Of a stretch of DNA of 64,000 nucleotides, positions 33,237 through 43,564 are shown piece by piece. Under the pieces are notes generated by a model. It did not search any database. It had not been told where the DNA came from and saw only the letters and a list, made by a program, of their open reading frames with translations. The position numbers were made by a program, and so were the translations under genes. The stretch is taken from assembly GCA_025094145.1 (NCBI GenBank), contig JALLLS010000088.1:1-64000 (forward strand). Reading direction: 5' to 3'. Each line of letters opens with the position of its first letter. The first letter of the stretch is position 1. This stretch comes from Spinellus fusiger. Taxonomy: Eukaryota > Mucoromycota > Mucoromycetes > Mucorales > Phycomycetaceae.

Positions 33237-34853
33237 TACACTATTTTCACTTATTATTGTCGCACTTTTGGAAAAAAACTTGGCGCATTAATAAATTAAA
33301 AGATGGCGTATAAGTTGGATGCGACAAATGCGACATAAATGTTTTATTTTTAAAGAGGCTTCTCTTGTAAGCAATCCTCAAATCTATCGACAGAGTATTT
33401 GAAAAACCCTCTGAGGTCACCGAGAAGAACTTGGTTAGATGCATCGGCGATTCTAGATGACAGAGTTTCTTCTTCCAAGAGTCTTTCTCTTTTTAACCTG
33501 CTTTTGCAAACAGACCAGAATTGCTCAATGGGATTCAACTCTGGTGAGTAAGGGGGAAGATAAACACACTTGTACCCGCGGCCTTCAATGAAGCTTTTAA
33601 TGTCTTCATTCATGTGGATGGGGGCGTTGTCCATAATCAAGTAATTATCCTTGAAAACATCTGGATAATTGTCCATGACATCCATTGTATCGCTCAAGAA
33701 ATTGATATAGTGGCCAGTAACAGTGCCTTTGCTTTGTTTTTGAGAAGGCCCATCAGATCCAGTAGTTCTTCTCTTCTTTGAAACAGGCAACATTTGAGGC
33801 CGTCTTACTTTTATATTGACAAGGCCTTGAGCAGATGTTGCTCCCATAATAGTTGTTGTTTTGGCCTTCGTTCTTGGTACTTTTACTACTGCACGAGTAC
33901 CTACTTTTGACCAAGCAAAAGTACGCTTCATGTTGATGTGGAATGCCGCCTCATCTATAAAGACACAGTTGCTCATGTAGTCCATGTCTGTCTCCATCCA
34001 TTTCTGTACCCACTCCTTTCGATTCTTGATCTTTTCAGGACTATTACGATCAACTGAATGAAAATGGGCTCTTTTCAGACTGATCTTACAATTTTTGGTG
34101 ACAAAATTGTAGAGAGCTGTTTTCGATATCTCTAAATCAATAAAAGACTTTGTCAAGCTCTCCATTTGATCCAGGACTAAAGAGGGCTGATCGTCCAATA
34201 AATCGACCAAAAATCTTTTATGGCTATCGTCAAGTAGTGCTGGTCTACCAACTGGCCTTCCACTACCTTCTTTTCTGGCAATGAATGTCTGAGGGTTCTG
34301 CTGATCGTTTGAGTACCATCGCTGAGCAGTGCGTGGGTGGATTTGAAGTTTCAGCGCAGCAGCTCTGACGCTCATGCCCCTTTCATAAATCAACACAAAC
34401 AACTGCTCTTTTTCGGAATCTTTGTAATGCCTGTGGATACCAGGAGCTCTTTTATCCTCTTCCGTATTGACATCTCTGTCTACGGATTGTTGTACAGTTC
34501 TTCTTTCTGGCTTCTCGGGTGGTTTGAGGTCAAGGTACATCCCGAAATTTGTAACCGTCTCAATGGGGTACGTCTCCTCGTCTACCTCCATCTCCACTAC
34601 TGTAACGGCTATGCCTTCATCATTATAGATATTTCCTTGGCCGTCTTCGTGCACAATGTTATTCATTTCTTAAGAAAAGTAAAATGTAAGAAAACCTCAA
34701 GTACTTAGAATATGCCAGTTTTAAATCTTTTACTATGCCAAATTTTAATTAATTAATGCGACATATTTTATCCCATTAGTACGTCAAGTTTTAATTTATT
34801 AATGCGACACATTTTTCTCTAAAAGTGCGACAATAATAAGTGAAAATAGTGTA
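33237..34853 (-). mobile_element. Apparently intact mariner/IS630-type transposon (DD34E)
   Basis: The terminal inverted repeats are perfect for at least 32 bp (tacactattttcacttatta at both ends, continuing into ttgtcgcactttt), bounded by TA at 33237-33238 and 34852-34853. Subterminal gcgac-containing repeats occur near both ends. One full-length transposase gene lies inside. Flanking sequence matches an unoccupied related repeat at 59080-59277. It meets all visible requirements of an autonomous element. Confidence 0.93.
33350..34666 (-). CDS. DD34E transposase, full length
   Basis: 438 aa in a single uninterrupted frame without introns. A helix-turn-helix region (about residues 98-118, MSVRAAALKLQIHPRTAQRW) is the probable terminus-binding domain. 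The DDE_3-type catalytic core has FIDEAAFH (Asp238), LIMDNAPIH (Asp346) and NPIEQFW (Glu381), leaving 34 residues between the second and third acidic residues. A basic stretch (SKKRRTT, ~297) could serve as nuclear localisation signal. Cut-and-paste movement into TA sites is expected for the family. The paralogue at 19911 is broken, so this copy is the likely source or a recent arrival. Activity is inferred, not shown. Confidence 0.93.
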   Translation of the reverse strand: MNNIVHEDGQGNIYNDEGIAVTVVEMEVDEETYPIETVTNFGMYLDLKPPEKPERRTVQQSVDRDVNTEEDKRAPGIHRHYKDSEKEQLFVLIYERGMSVRAAALKLQIHPRTAQRWYSNDQQNPQTFIARKEGSGRPVGRPALLDDSHKRFLVDLLDDQPSLVLDQMESLTKSFIDLEISKTALYNFVTKNCKISLKRAHFHSVDRNSPEKIKNRKEWVQKWMETDMDYMSNCVFIDEAAFHINMKRTFAWSKVGTRAVVKVPRTKAKTTTIMGATSAQGLVNIKVRRPQMLPVSKKRRTTGSDGPSQKQSKGTVTGHYINFLSDTMDVMDNYPDVFKDNYLIMDNAPIHMNEDIKSFIEGRGYKCVYLPPYSPELNPIEQFWSVCKSRLKRERLLEEETLSSRIADASNQVLLGDLRGFFKYSVDRFEDCLQEKPL

Positions 34854-34902
34854 TCTCACTATCAAATTATATTATCAATAGAATATAGTGTTTATGAATA
34901 AT
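34854..34902. repeat. Repeat R2, right part of the occupied site
   Basis: tatcaaattatattatcaat...agtgtttatgaata matches 59224-59265, directly continuing the left part across the mariner insertion. Confidence 0.75.
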
Positions 34903-34914
34903 AGTGTAGCTAAT

Positions 34915-37213
34915 ACAGTTCAAAGTATTTTTTATTTGTGGGTGTTGATTGCTATTCGCGCATTGGGCATGTTAGCCACCCTATGAGAACTTTTGGAAAA
35001 ATAGAATAAACATTAAAACACTTCAAATACATAAGTGAAAAATAATGCAAAGAGAGAAGAGACGGAAAGAAAAGAGAATATAAAACCTCAGATGAGGGAA
35101 AAATGATGGAAAATGAGAAATGATGGTAAAATGAGAATTATGAATAGACATCCAAAAGGCCATAAAGTCAGCAAGGAAACCAGGACACCAAAAAGATAAC
35201 CGTCATCCTGTGGCGATTCGAAATCCAACGAGGATACTTAGAGCAACTCGGACAATCCTGAGGACACAAATACAGCAACTACACTAGCAGCTTCTGGCTT
35301 TGCTAAACGGGTTAAGAATGGGTGGTAGAGGAGAGATCGGAGGAGAAGTGAGGATACAGCGTCTGTTGCTGGAGGAGTCTTTGCACTCTATGGCGGCGTT
35401 GGCGTTCCCGCTCAACACACCCATCAGCAGCAGCAATGAGCAAGCTACCAGCTGATGGCTCTGCCTTAAAGTCTCGAGTAGACGTGGCTCGATCAATGGC
35501 TTGCAGCAGTATTAACAAACTGGGCCAAAGGTCTCGCCATTCAACAAAAGACTTAACCATGCGCGGCAGAAGATTTAGACAATAGTCAATTGGATGAATG
35601 TCTTGTGGTGGTGCAGGAACTAAGAAGAACAAGAACATGGAGCGTTCATGGTCAACGAATGTGCAAGTGAGAAAGTGGTCCCGATTGGCAGATGGGTGGC
35701 CACATTGGCAAGGAACTGAAGGTGTTGGTGGTGACCAAGCAATCCTCCATTTTAGTAGACGATGTCTTTCTTTGCGCATGCACGGTAGTAGAAGAATTGG
35801 ATCCCAAACAGGTCTACATAGTCCACGGGCTACCGTCACCAGCGGATTCTTGCCACGTACTAGACTAGTAATTTCACTTTGAAGACGTTCAAGATAAGCT
35901 ACTTTTAATGGCTATTTAGGAGGGTTGTGAGCCCGTCCTATTCTTTGAGCATTTTGCCAGAGTACATTGCCACGTAGCTTAATCCATCTGGCTTTACTCT
36001 GGGGTGCTTCAAGCTGCGGGACAAGGCACCAGAGGAGGGTGTCTTCAGGAAGGGTAGCTGCGCGCTCAACAAATTTGGCTTGCAGATAAAGAAAACGAGA
36101 GTGTATGTTAGGGAGGGCAGCTAATTGGGCAACCTGGATCGTTCCAAACCTAGCAGTAGCAGATCTAGCAAGACAAAGTCTCAGACAAGCAGACTGACAG
36201 ATTTGTAGCGGGCGGATGCCTAGTCTATTGACATTACAAATAGCCAACCCATACTCAAGGATAGGCCGAACAAAAACAGTATACGCTCTTAGGGCTGCTG
36301 TAATCCCAAAGCCATACATGTTTACACCCATTCCTCTCAGCTTTTGCATTACTGCAATTGCCTTGACTTGTGAGTGCGAGAAAAGTGCGTCTTGGTTAAT
36401 ACCTTGACGTGAAAAGGGGATACCAAGGTACTTGAAAGTATCACAGGTTGGAAGCTCGTTGCCATAGAGGTAAAACGGCACATTGGCCGGGGCATTGAGT
36501 ACTTCACATTTGGAGGGACTCCATTTGTAACCAAGGAGGGTCGAGTGAATTTCGGCAAGTGCCAGCATTCGATGTATATCTTCTGGGCAGCCCATAAGAG
36601 CCACATCATCAGCATACAACAAACAATTCACAGGAGCCCAAGTAACAGTGACATGTGACGGACTGTAAGAGGAATCTGACGACTCAGAAGAGTCATCCGA
36701 AACTGTAGAAGTAGGAAAAGGATTGTGAAGGGAATTCTGTAACTCGTCAAGCAATGCGTGAACAGTTGCCTGTGGGGAAGCAAAAGAGAAAGGATTTCGA
36801 GCACAGAGATTAATGGACCGTCCCATGGTAGGTGGGTGCATACCAACCAGTATTGGGGATACCGAAGCAAACCTCAAGAAAGTGGAAGAGTATCAATGAA
36901 AATAGAATAAAGAAATGGAGAAAAATACTACCCTGTAAGACTCCTCGTTTAGGTGCAATGTCCCGGGATGCTACATTTTTCAGAATCACATTCACCACAA
37001 TGTCATCAAACAAATTCTGTAGTAGCAAGAGCAACGGCTGAGACACGAAGGGCATCAGCGACTCCCATATGACAGAGCGTTCCACACTATCATATGCAGC
37101 TTTAATATCTAGGAAGACGACGACTGGAGGTTTTGGATCTTGCTCTCCTGATCCTTGGGCAGCGTACAACCCCATAAGTTCGTGGAGACAGAGGGCCTGG
37201 TCTAGAGTTCCAC
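34915..37213 (-). mobile_element. LINE family A, copy 1 (5'-truncated)
   Basis: 3' terminus (minus-strand sense ...atactttgaactgta) at 34915; 5' end at 37213 inside the RT domain. Frames 37175-36810 and 36877-35912 carry RT motifs FLDIKAAYDSVERS (A), GVLQGS (B) and LLYADDVALM (C), then the C-terminal region to about 35312 with CQCGHPSANRDHFLTC. It is disabled by deletions near 36880 and 36905 and a TAT-to-TAG change at 35912. The 3' part is almost identical to copy 3 rather than to its neighbour copy 2. Confidence 0.9.
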
Positions 37214-37228
37214 GACCATACTATAGTA
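37214..37228. repeat. Target-site duplication of LINE-A copy 2 (3' side)
   Basis: catactatagtacag recurs at 39937-39951, on the other side of copy 2. Confidence 0.8.
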
Positions 37229-39936
37229 CAGTTCAAAGTATTTTTTTATTTTTTGGGTGTGGTTTGCTATTCGCGCATTGGGCATATCAGCCACCCTATG
37301 AGAACTTTTGGAAAAAATAAGAATAAACATATAAACACTTCAAATACAAAAGTGAAAAAAATAATGCAAATGAATGGGAAACAGAAAGAAAAGAGAGTAT
37401 AAAACCTCGAAATGAGGGGAAAATAATGAAAATGAGTGGAAATGATGGTAAAATGAGAATTATGAATAGACATCCAAAAGGCCATAGAGTCAGCAAGGAA
37501 ACCAGGACACCAAAAAGATAACCGTCATCCTGTGGCGATTCGAAATCCAACGAGGGATACTTAGAGCAACTCGGACAATCCTGAGGACACAAATACAGCA
37601 ACTACACTAGCAGCTTCTGGCTTTGCTAAACGGGTTAAGAATGGGTGGTAGAGGAGAGATCGGAGGAGAAGTGAGGATACAGCGTCTGTTGCTGCAGGAG
37701 TCTTTGCACTCTATGGCGGCGTTGGCGTTCCCGCTCAACACACCCATCAGCAGCCTCAATGAGCAGGCTACCAGCTGATGGCTCTACCTTAAAGTCTCGA
37801 GTAGACGTGGCTCGATCAATGGCTTGCAGCAGTATTAACAAACTGGGCCAAAGGTCTCGCCATTTAACAAAAGACTTAACCGTGCGCGGCAGAAGATTTA
37901 GACAATAGTCAATTGGATGAACGTCTTGTGGTGGTGCAGGAACTAAGAAGAACAAGAACATGGAGCGTTCATGGTCAACAAATGTGCAAGTGAGAAAGTG
38001 GTCCCGATTGGCAGATGGGTGGCCACATTGGCAAGGAACTGAAGGTGTTGGTGGTAACCAAGCAATCCTCCATTTTAGTAGACGATGTCTTTCTTTGCGC
38101 GTGCACGGTAGTAGAAGGATTGGATCCCAAACAGGTCTACATAGTCCACGGGCTACCGTCACCAGCGGATTCTTGCCACGTACTAGACTAGTAATTTCAC
38201 TTTGAAGACGTTCAAGATAAGCTACTTTTAATGGATATTTAGGAGGGTTGTGAGCCCGTCCTATTCTTTGAGCATTTTGCCAGAGTACATTGCCACGTAG
38301 CTTAATCCATCTGGCTTTACTCTGGGGTGCTTCAAGCTGCGGGACAAGGCACCAGAGGAGGGTGTCTTCAGGAAGGGTAGCTGCGCGCTCAACAAATTTG
38401 GCTTGCAGATAAAGAAAACGAGAGTATATGTTAGGGAGGGCAGCTAATTGGGCAACCTGGATCGTTCCAAACCTAGCAGTAGCAGATCTAGCAAGACAAA
38501 GTCTCAGACAAGCAGACTGACAGATTTGTAGCGGGCGAATGCCTAGTCTATTGACATTACAAATAGCCAACCCATACTCAAGGATAGGCCGAACAAAAAC
38601 AGTATACGCTCTTAGGGCTGCTGTAATCCCAAAGCCATACATGTTTACACCCATTCCTCTCAGCTTTTGCATTACTGCAATTGCCTTGACTTGTGAGTGG
38701 AGAAAAGTGCGTCTTGGTTAATACCTTGACGTGAAAAGGGGATACCAAGGTACTTGAAAGTATCACAGGTTGGAAGCTCGTTGCCATAGAGGTAAAACGG
38801 CACATTGGCCGGGGCATTGAGTACTTCACATTTGGAGGGACTCCATTTGTAACCAAGGAGGGTCGAGTGAATTTCGGCAAGTGCCAGCATTCGATGTATA
38901 TCTTCTGGGCAGCCCATAAGAGCCACATCATCAGCATACAACAAACAATTCACAGGAGCCCAAGTAACAGTGACATGGACGGACTGTAAGAGGAATCTGA
39001 CGACTCAGAAGAGTCATCCGAAACTGTAGAAGTAGGAAAAGGATTGTGAAGGGAATTCTGTAACTCGTCAAGCAATGCGTGAACAGTTGCCTGTGGGGAA
39101 GCAAAAGAGAAAGGATTTCGAGCACAGAGATTAATGGACCGTCCCATGGTAGGTGGGTGCATACCAACCAGTATTGGGGATACCGAAGCAAACCTCAAGA
39201 AATGTGGAAGAGTATCAATGAAAATAGAATAAAGAAATGGAGAAATAATACTACCCTGTAAGACTCCTCGTTTAGGTGCAATGTCCCGGGATGCTACATT
39301 TTTCAGAATCACATTCACCACAATGTCATCAAACAAATTCTGTAGTAGCAAGAGCAACGGCTGAGACACGAAGGGCATCAGCGACTCCCATATGACAGAG
39401 CGTTCCACACTATCATATGCAGCTTTAATATCTAGGAAGACGACGACTGGAGGTTTTGGATCTTGCTCTCCTGATCCTTGGGCAGCGTACAACCCCATAA
39501 GTTCGTGGAGACAGAGGGCCTGGTCTAGAGTTCCACGACGAGCACGAAATCCACCTTGAGCCATGTCCAATGCAGGCATGGTCGAAAGGAGCTCCCCAGC
39601 TATACATCTTTCTAAGAGCTTACGAAACACCGATGTCAAGCTAATAGGCCGATAGTTACTAGGGTCATCCTGCTCTCCTTTGTTTTTGTAAATAGGTATC
39701 ACCTGTGCTGTTCTCCAGGCCACAGGCGTCCACGACCATCTCCAACACAATGTGAAGATCTGATGTAACAGAGGCACTAGCACTCGAACTAGGGGTTTGA
39801 GCATTTCTGCTCTAATATGATCAATGCCTGGTGCTTTTCGATTTGGCATCTTTCGAATAGCAGAGTGAATAAAGTCTACGTCCCATGGGACTGGATTGTC
39901 TTGGAGAGTAAACTCCTGACGCTCCTGTCTTTCCGT
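37229..39936 (-). mobile_element. LINE family A, copy 2 (5'-truncated)
   Basis: About 2.7 kb of minus-strand LINE: 39939-38950 (APGIDHIRAEML, NYRPISLTS, motifs A and B), 38953-38672 (YADD motif C) and 38672-37635 (C-terminal domain with CQCGHPSANRDHF and stop). Two small deletions relative to copy 1 (near 38982 and 38700) break the RT frame. The endonuclease and ORF1 are absent because the copy is 5'-truncated. 15-bp target-site duplications flank it. Confidence 0.92.
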
Positions 39937-39939
39937 CAT
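37635..39939 (-). pseudogene. LINE-A reverse transcriptase, two frameshifts
   Basis: Conceptual product in the order RT fingers/palm (39939-38950), YADD segment (38953-38690) and thumb plus zinc-motif C-terminus (38672-37635). All catalytic RT motifs are recognisable (Asp in FLDIKAAYDS, Asp-Asp in YADD), but 1-2 base deletions near 38982 and 38700 separate them. It lacks the N-terminal endonuclease. Confidence 0.9.
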
Positions 39940-39951
39940 ACTATAGTACAG
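39937..39951. repeat. Target-site duplication of LINE-A copy 2 (5' side)
   Basis: Second copy of catactatagtacag. Its last bases are already the terminus of the Tc1 element, so the LINE inserted after the Tc1. Confidence 0.8.
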
Positions 39952-41313
39952 TGGCTTTCAATAAAACAATGGTTATTTCAAATTCAGACCCTAATTTTAC
40001 CCTTAAAAATTCTTTTTTTATTAAACATTCTTCATTTATTGCTTTTCCACTCTAATGTCTACCCCATCTAACACCACCGAACAACCCATGAGACCTCTTG
40101 GGAACAGAAAAATGAATATCGATGACTTCGCCCGATGTCTCATTGCTCACGAGGCCACCGTAAATGGGACCAGCCAGGCTGCCATTTCTGCTAGGTTTGG
40201 AGTTAGTAAGCAGTCTGTTTCCCTCATCGTAAAGAGATGTAAGGAAACTGGCTGTTTCAAGGCCAAGAAGAGCACTGGGTGCAAGCCCATTCTGAAGGAG
40301 AGGGACGAGAGAGAGGTCAGTTGCGAAGTGGCAAGAGATTCATTCCAGACAATGGATCAGCTTTGAAAGCAGATGACCACCAAAGTGTGCATGAGCACTT
40401 TTAGAAAATTGATGAAGAAGCCTGGCCTGTTTTCTTGAAGGGTAGTTAAGAAACCCTCTCTCACTACTAAACACAAGAAGTTGAGACTTGCTTGGGCTAA
40501 GGCTCATCTTCACTGGACAGAAGAAGACTGGAAGACAGTCATCTGGTCCAATGAGTCAAAGTACTAACTGATGAGGACCAACAACTGCAACAGAGTGGTG
40601 CAAAGAAAGAAGGAGGGTCTAATATCAAAGAACATCAAACCCACCATGAAGTTTGGTGGTGGTAGTATGATGGTGTGGGGTTCCTTCTCTAGTGAAGGTG
40701 TTGGAAGGTGGGTGCCCGTGAAGGGCAGTATAGACAGTAGAAGATACATTGATATCTTGAAGGAGAATTACTGCCCTGAGCTGGCTTGAATCAAGGCACT
40801 GAATCCAGAGGTGGATTATGTTCTTCAAGAGGACAATGCCAGCTGCCACAAGAGTAGAGAGTCCAGGTTGTGGAAGGCAAATAAGAGCATTGCCACTATG
40901 GAGGGGTGGCCCTCACAAAGCCCCGACCTGAACCCAATAGAGCATCTTTGGGAGGTGCTTGACAGAGCCATCAGAAATAGGATGACCCCAGCAAGCTTCC
41001 TTCAGGATTTGGAGGTGCTTCTGTTGGAAGAATGGGAGAATAATCCCAAGGACACCACAGACACCCTCATTGCCAGCATGGGGCGGAGATGTAGGGCTGT
41101 CATTGAGGCCAAGGGTGGAAGCACCAAATATTAAGAGTTTCCACCTAATAAACTTGCATTTATTATTCTGTTGTCCTTCTTTATACTTCATCCAATTTTC
41201 AAGTCTCTACTGTGTGTTTAATGTATGTTTTTATTACAAAGAATAAGTATTTCCTATTGCATAATTATACCGGGGTATGAAAAAATACCATTGATTTGTT
41301 AGGAGCCACTGTA
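39947..41313 (+). mobile_element. Tc1-like transposon with complete ends
   Basis: Terminal repeats tacagtggct... (39947) and ...agccactgta (41313) with TA at both edges; about 1.37 kb. One transposase frame with four stops. Decayed relatives lie at 6595-8442 and 9740-10190. Confidence 0.9.
40055..41134 (+). pseudogene. Tc1-like transposase with four nonsense codons, no frameshift
   Basis: A single frame of 360 codons. It has an N-terminal HTH (AAISARFGVSKQSVSLIVKR), KKPSLTTKHKKLRLAWAKAH, WTEEDWKTVIWSNESKY (first catalytic Asp changed to Asn), FGGGSMMVWGSFSSEG, LQEDNASCH and WPSQSPDLNPIEHLWE. The stops are TGA at 40364, TGA at 40436, TAA at 40565 and TGA at 40787. Each is explained by one C-to-T change in a CGA (Arg) or CAA (Gln) codon expected from the family. 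The frame is otherwise open. Confidence 0.9.
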
Positions 41314-41324
41314 TTAGCTACACT

Positions 41325-41898
41325 CCACGTCTACTCGAGACTTTAAGGTAGAGCCATCAGCTGGTAGCTTGCTCATTGCTGCTGCTGATGGGTGTGTTGA
41401 GCGGGAACGCCAACGCCGCCATAGAGTGCAAAGACTCCTCCAGCAACAGACGCTGTATCCTCACTTCTTCTCCGATCTCTCTACCACCCATTCTTAACCC
41501 GTTTAGCAAAGCCAGAAGCTGCTAGTGTAGTTTCTATATATATTCTCAGGATTGTCCAAGTTGCTCTAAGTATAACTCATTGGATTTCGAATCGCCACAG
41601 GATGACGGTTATCTTTTTGGTGTCCTGGTTTCCTTGCTGACTTTATGGCCTTTTGGATGTCTATTCATAATTCTCATTTTACCATCATTTCTCATTTTCC
41701 ATCATTTTTCCCTCATCTGAGGTTTTATATTCTCTTTTCTTTCCGTCTCTTCTCTCTTTGCATTATTTTTCACTTATGTATTTGAAGTGTTTTAATGTTT
41801 ATTCTATTTTTCCAAAAGTTCTCATAGGGTGGCTAACATGCCCAATGCGCGAATAGCAATCAACACCCACAAATAAAAAAAATACTTTGAACTGTATA
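41325..41898 (+). mobile_element. LINE family A, copy 3 (3' fragment, inverted)
   Basis: Plus-strand 574-bp 3' end of the LINE: the last ~60 codons (stop near 41497), the untranslated tail, and the terminus atactttgaactgta at 41898. Its tail is nearly identical to copy 1. The 5' flanking bases (gtattagctacact) match the 3' flank of copy 1, not its own 3' flank. Confidence 0.9.
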
Positions 41899-43564
41899 CC
41901 AAATTAATTTTAGGTGAGATCAAGTATAATTTGCATTAGTCCAAGACTTTTTTTTTAATTAAATATATTCCAATCGATGTTTCCATGACTAAATAAAGTA
42001 GATAAAGTATGATCATCTGCTCTAAAGAAGAGATGTACACACACAAATAAATGGAATAGACTCATTCTCCTTTATTGGACTTATCAACAGCAATGCTCTA
42101 TGGTTTAATTTGATAGTATGCCATATAAGCTTATTAAGAGTAATAGTAGGTGATGGGTACTAAGAAGTATGGGTAATTATTTCTCAACGCAACGGAAGTT
42201 TACCAAGAAGCTGAGTGACATCAATGGCAGAATGCAAGGCAGTTTCTAGCGGTAAAAGTATTAGGACAGAATGTATTCACACCCGAGGATGCTTTCTGAC
42301 CCCAAAATGCTCTCTATGGCTCCATCAGCCAGGTTTATAGTTTTCCGACACAGTTGAAAATACAGTGCTTATCCAAGACACATTAGTGTTAACAGACTTA
42401 CTATGTAGGCTATTTCTGAAGCAATGGTGTATTACAAGTAAATCAATTATGTAGTATAGCATAGATAGTAAACAAAAAACACTCCCTAGAAATAGAGTTG
42501 TTCGTTAATGTATAGGCTTATTTTAAGGCATACAACGAACAATAGAATAGAATTACAAATGAATAGAAAGGGACAGCCTACTTTGTATTCAACAGATTGC
42601 ATATATAGTAAAGGATTCATAAAGTGTATATTAGTAAGCACCCTACATACTAGGATGATATGTGTTTTCTAGTTTACCTTGTGCTTGGTTGAGTGTCCTC
42701 TTCTTTATATTCGATCACAATGAATACAAGATGAATACTTACAATCACAGCCAATCAGAAGAGAAGAACTAGAATGAACATACACCTGTAACAAGCTATC
42801 GAAGGTCTAGAATCTGTACCATGGATCCAATAATGAGTATTGTCTGCAATGAAATGATTGTCTTTCTATATTTACAATCCCATTTCTTTATAGCTAAAAC
42901 AAGAGAGCAAGAGAACAAGAGAACAAGAGAACAAGAGATGAATACTAAGATGGTTTATTCTATCCAAACTAAGGCCAAAATATTCTAAACTGGTATATTG
43001 AAGCTGAGAATACTAATCTCAGCCAACCAGAATAGTGTTAGAAACATAAGTAAGAGAATAGCATTGTCCTCTTATCATCCATATCTCTTGGTGCAGATGA
43101 AGATGGACAGAATGATAGAACGATAGAACGATAGAGTGAAGCAATAATAAAAACAAAACAAAACCTATTCTTCTGCCTCTTTTATTCCATTTAAAAAACA
43201 AGTGCTTCTGCGTAAAACCCAGTGTGTTTTATATAATAAGCTGAGTCATTCTCTTAATCAAAACTAGCACCTCACATACACTTTCCTTGGGTTCCAAGTA
43301 CCTCTTTATTTTTTAAAAAATAAGACAGCAGTCCCACCCTCTCACTGTCCTTTTGATTCTTCTCACATCCCTTGGGAATAGAATTTCACTGAAATTATCA
43401 CCAACCCCGCCTTCTCCCTATAAGCCACTTATTAGGTCATTTCACTCCCTCTTTGTTCTCCTCCTCACCCGTCCTCTCGTTCTTGCTACTTGTCTATTTC
43501 TTGTCATCTCTTTCTCAACCCTCATTCCACTCTACTTTTTGGCTCAATTCAATAGCAACCATCA
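41899..43564. other. Boundary between TE-rich and gene-rich halves; Ras gene upstream region
   Basis: No gene seen. 42901-42938 is an 8-bp tandem repeat (aagagaac). The last 200 bases before the Ras start codon are pyrimidine-rich, typical of a fungal promoter or 5' leader. Confidence 0.5.

Noticed and set aside
33237..34853. Idea that the element is a bacterial insertion sequence (contamination)
   Set aside because: A paralogue and related MITE occur in the same window among fungal genes, and the flanking repeat is present elsewhere unoccupied.
35598..35882. Plus-strand ORFs across the LINE-A copies (also 36216-36407, 37960-38205, 38539-38721)
   Set aside because: Antisense shadows of the reverse transcriptase, repeated in each copy.
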